A stretch of DNA of 64,000 nucleotides from Oscheius sp. JU75 (taxonomy: Eukaryota > Nematoda > Chromadorea > Rhabditida > Rhabditidae): NCBI GenBank assembly GCA_037178855.1, contig JASJZC010000005.1, positions 11,160,001 to 11,224,000 on the forward strand. Reading direction: 5' to 3'. The notes beneath the pieces are model-generated. The model was given only the letters and a program-made list of their open reading frames with translations. It searched no databases and was not told where the DNA came from. The translations under genes and the position numbers were made by a program. Of the stretch, positions 61,723-64,000 are shown piece after piece. Every line of letters starts with the position of its first letter. Position 1 is the stretch's first letter.

Positions 61723-63013
61723 ATGTCCGAACTCGGAGCAATACTCTTCCACACACTGACAGACGTCATCGGGCTTCATGGCAATGCCCTCATGATCTAT
61801 TTGGCCATCAGAAAGACACCAAAAAGTATCAAAACCTACTCGATCCTGATAATCAATTTTGGCATTACTGACTTTTTCTGCTCATTGACGGCTCTTTTTG
61901 TCGAGCAGAGGTAGATGAACATCGCAAAAATTTTGACGTGTTTCTTTAAGATTGATTCCGATTGGTTGGAGTCTAGCATACATATCCAGCGGACCGTGCA
62001 GTATCTTCAGTCCTGTGGTCTGCTATGTTGGCTACTCGGCTATGCTTCATTTCTATGCTCATTCCTTATGGAGTCTGTTCTTGTCCTTCCTGTACAGATT
62101 CTATGTTCTGCGACACCAAGTTCCGAAGGCTCAAAACCTTATAATGGTTATCATAATGTTCTACAGCCTGTCCTTTTTTCAATTTGTAAGTTCCAGTACC
62201 GAGATTATTGCCAGACAGACAGGTGTGTACGAAGTTGCTAGAATACTTGGCAGGGTCTCAAAATTAAACCTTAAACTTTCTGATTTTTCTGAGGTGATCA
62301 AGAAAGTGTTTGGACTCTGCCACTGAATACAGTAACTCCGGGCCAGGAGCCTGTGTAGTAAAAAAACGAGCCGTTCAAGGTTTCCTTCAATTTTGCCTCT
62401 GATCCTCCCAAAAACATGACCGCAATCATCAAGCAAAACTTTCCAAACTATGACGTGGAAGGGAAGACTATCTCCGGTACTGTCAATATCCTTCACTGGA
62501 ATGCTCTCTTCACAATCTTGCACATGACCGTGCCCGTAACTCCTGTTTACCTGATCATCATCTTTGTCCGACGAGCTATAAATCAGACGCTCGAAGAACA
62601 CAACATGTCAGATTCGACTAAAGCCATGCACAATCAGCTGCTCAAGGTGATCAGATAGCAAAACCAAAAATGGATACGAGTTTTAGGCTCTGTCATTTCA
62701 AGCTCTCTTACCGGCTTTGTACTTTCTGGCAGTTATGTCCTACGTTCTCGGGCAGTTTGGAATCTTCAACCATCCAATCCTGGAATACTCTACGTTCATT
62801 GTAGTGGGTGAGCTGGCAGGCTTGTTCAAAGACCAAACTTCAAAACTCTTAGGTTTTCTTCCGTGTATAAGTCCCCTGGGATCGCTCTACTTCATCAGGC
62901 CGTACAATCGATGGATTCAGAGAAACATTTTGAGACGAAAACATCGGATTGAGATGATTCAGCCGAACAATACAAGAAGTGTCTTCTCGACCGGGCAGTT
63001 TTATAGAGCATAG
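61723..63013 (+). CDS. Seven-span chemoreceptor, SRD type
   Basis: Exon 1 starts MSELGAILFHTLTDVIGLHG and holds two spans (NALMIYLAIRKTPKSIKTYS, ILIINFGITDFFCSL). Exon 2 holds LIPIGWSLAYISSGPCSIF, a span, and the family block SLFLSFLYRFYVLRHQVPK, then IMVIIMFYSLSFFQF. After a less certain exon come HWNALFTILHMTVPVTPVYL, the polar loop NMSDSTKAMHNQLLK, ALSFQALLPALYFLAVMSYV and the last span with PLGSLYFIRPYNRWI, ending at 63013. YISSGPC, YRFYVL and the closing P-x-x-PL...F-x-x-PY-x-x-W are SRD-family marks. Probably a ciliated chemosensory neuron receptor, which fits B9D2 only as general nematode biology. One 45-nt intron (about 62808-62852) is stopless and in frame. The segment around 62190-62330 is not fully resolved. 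Confidence 0.82.
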
Positions 63014-64000
63014 ACTGGTAAATTTTTGTTTTAAAATGTTCCGAGAATGTCTGATAAAGAGTCAGAGAGACAGATGGATGGAAAACAGATCTATTCCGCT
63101 TTTCCCGCGCACAGTTCATGGAATCCTAAAGTCGTTTTCACCCTCATAGCAACATAAAAAAAGACAAAAGACCCCCAGAATCATGATCAGGGCTCTCGAA
63201 AACTTTTTAGAACCAAAAACATAACCTTTTTTGTCGGCGGGTTGTCGAGGTACTCTAGTCGACGTTCTGTTCCCAAGCAAGGATGATAGCCACTAGGCCA
63301 TTAGGTTCACGCGTCTCAGGCGGTCCGGCTCGACACGTCGAATTTCCCCGATAGGATTCTCGCAAAATACAGTAAAATCGATTATACGGTCATTCTAATT
63401 TCATAATTAATCATAATTTCCAATCCTGTGATAACAGAGCTTACATAGTTTTTAGAAAGTTCTTCCTAGAGGAGGGCAGCTAGAGTTATCGGGTTTGTCA
63501 TTAAAAATGTATGAACTAAGCAGGACATGGTGTGAGAAACTTTTTTATAGAAGGTACAGCCCTTTCTTCTTTTCTGTTTGATCTGAAAATCTATATATTT
63601 TGCCCTTCTGTAAGCAACCAAAGTTGTAGTCTACTGTTGATTGTCTCTCATATTTACAGCTATCAACAATCAAGTTATAGCTGCTAACCCCAAATCTTTT
63701 CCAGAAAGTTTTCCTCTGGTAAATTTATAGCATTTAGTCGTTCAGAGCTCTTTCTCGTAACCATAAACTCTCGGACATAATTCGATTTACGCTTTCCGGC
63801 AATGCAAAAGTTGATTTTGCGGTCGAGCGAGTTCTTTTTAACCACGAAGGTAGCATCTCGTTGGTTTCAGTATTCTTCTCTACGTCCAGTATACTTGACT
63901 CACACAGAAAACAATTTCCTCCCCACCTTGATAAGCAGTAATTGGTTTAATTATGGAAGTCCAGTGGGAATCTCCAGTTGACGCCAGCCTCGCTTGACTG
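63014..64000. other. Window end, no gene supported
   Basis: A SINE-like fragment lies at 63230-63340 (GATAGCCACTAGGCCATT, the inverse A-box region). The rest is AT-rich with no convincing exon to the window edge. Confidence 0.4.
63230..63340 (-). repeat. Short SINE fragment (inverse tRNA-like half)
   Basis: GCCACTAGGCCATTAGGTTC matches the inverse A-box end of the subfamily at 23470-23620 (CCACTAGGCCATTGGAACC). The B-box side is degraded. Confidence 0.45.

Overview
This window is nuclear DNA of a nematode. It carries nematode-restricted gene families (Ground-like/Hint hedgehog-related proteins, an SRD-type chemoreceptor, multi-ShKT secreted proteins, acyltransferase-3/SGNH proteins) beside general animal genes (Wnt, Cys-loop channel, B9D2, malic enzyme, cytidylyltransferase). 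Introns are very short (most 35-60 nt, a few modelled at only 28-29 nt) with strict GT...AG ends. No bacterial operon structure, RBS or CRISPR array is seen. The species cannot be named from the sequence. All exon models were made by eye, by joining reading frames across GT-AG introns.

Layout. 1-4.9 kb: two tandem prominin-like five-span membrane genes, separated by a pair of MITEs, one inserted in the other. 5.8-8.6 kb: a duplicated multi-pass membrane gene. 8.7-17.2 kb: a cluster of small, often TATA-driven genes for short hydrophilic proteins, with NAD(P)-malic enzyme in the middle. 17.3-19.6 kb: an acidic/lysine-rich disordered protein. 20-22.7 kb: fragmentary candidate exons. 23.2-26.8 kb: an unrecognised Cys/His protein, B9D2 and a small phosphosite-like protein. 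26.8-29 kb: gene-poor. 29-31.1 kb: two divergent secreted paralogues. 31.3-37.2 kb: an acyltransferase-3/SGNH gene with three ShKT genes inside one 3.4 kb intron on the opposite strand. 37.9-42.3 kb: three more ShKT genes, two of them almost identical across their coding core. 42.5-46 kb: a catalytic-domain-only choline-phosphate cytidylyltransferase and a multi-pass membrane protein with a 0.9 kb foldback element in an intron. 47.9-52.9 kb: a Ground-like protein next to a large hedgehog-related protein with about four Ground-like modules plus a Hint domain. 53.9-55.9 kb: Wnt. 57.3-59.4 kb: Cys-loop ligand-gated channel. 59.5-60.8 kb: a dead Tc3-like transposon. 60.8-61.1 kb: a TIL-type Cys-rich protein. 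61.7-63 kb: SRD receptor.

The repeats form a system of their own. A SINE family made of two tRNA-like halves facing opposite ways recurs in introns and intergenic DNA, is flanked by GAGACAGA-type microsatellite, and in one place is interrupted by a MITE whose TA target can be read from an uninterrupted copy elsewhere in the window. Many small genes have a TATA box, and several have an ACATGT-centred palindrome upstream. The points most worth following are the nested intronless ShKT array with its shared promoter module and conversion tract, and the multi-Ground-like plus Hint architecture.
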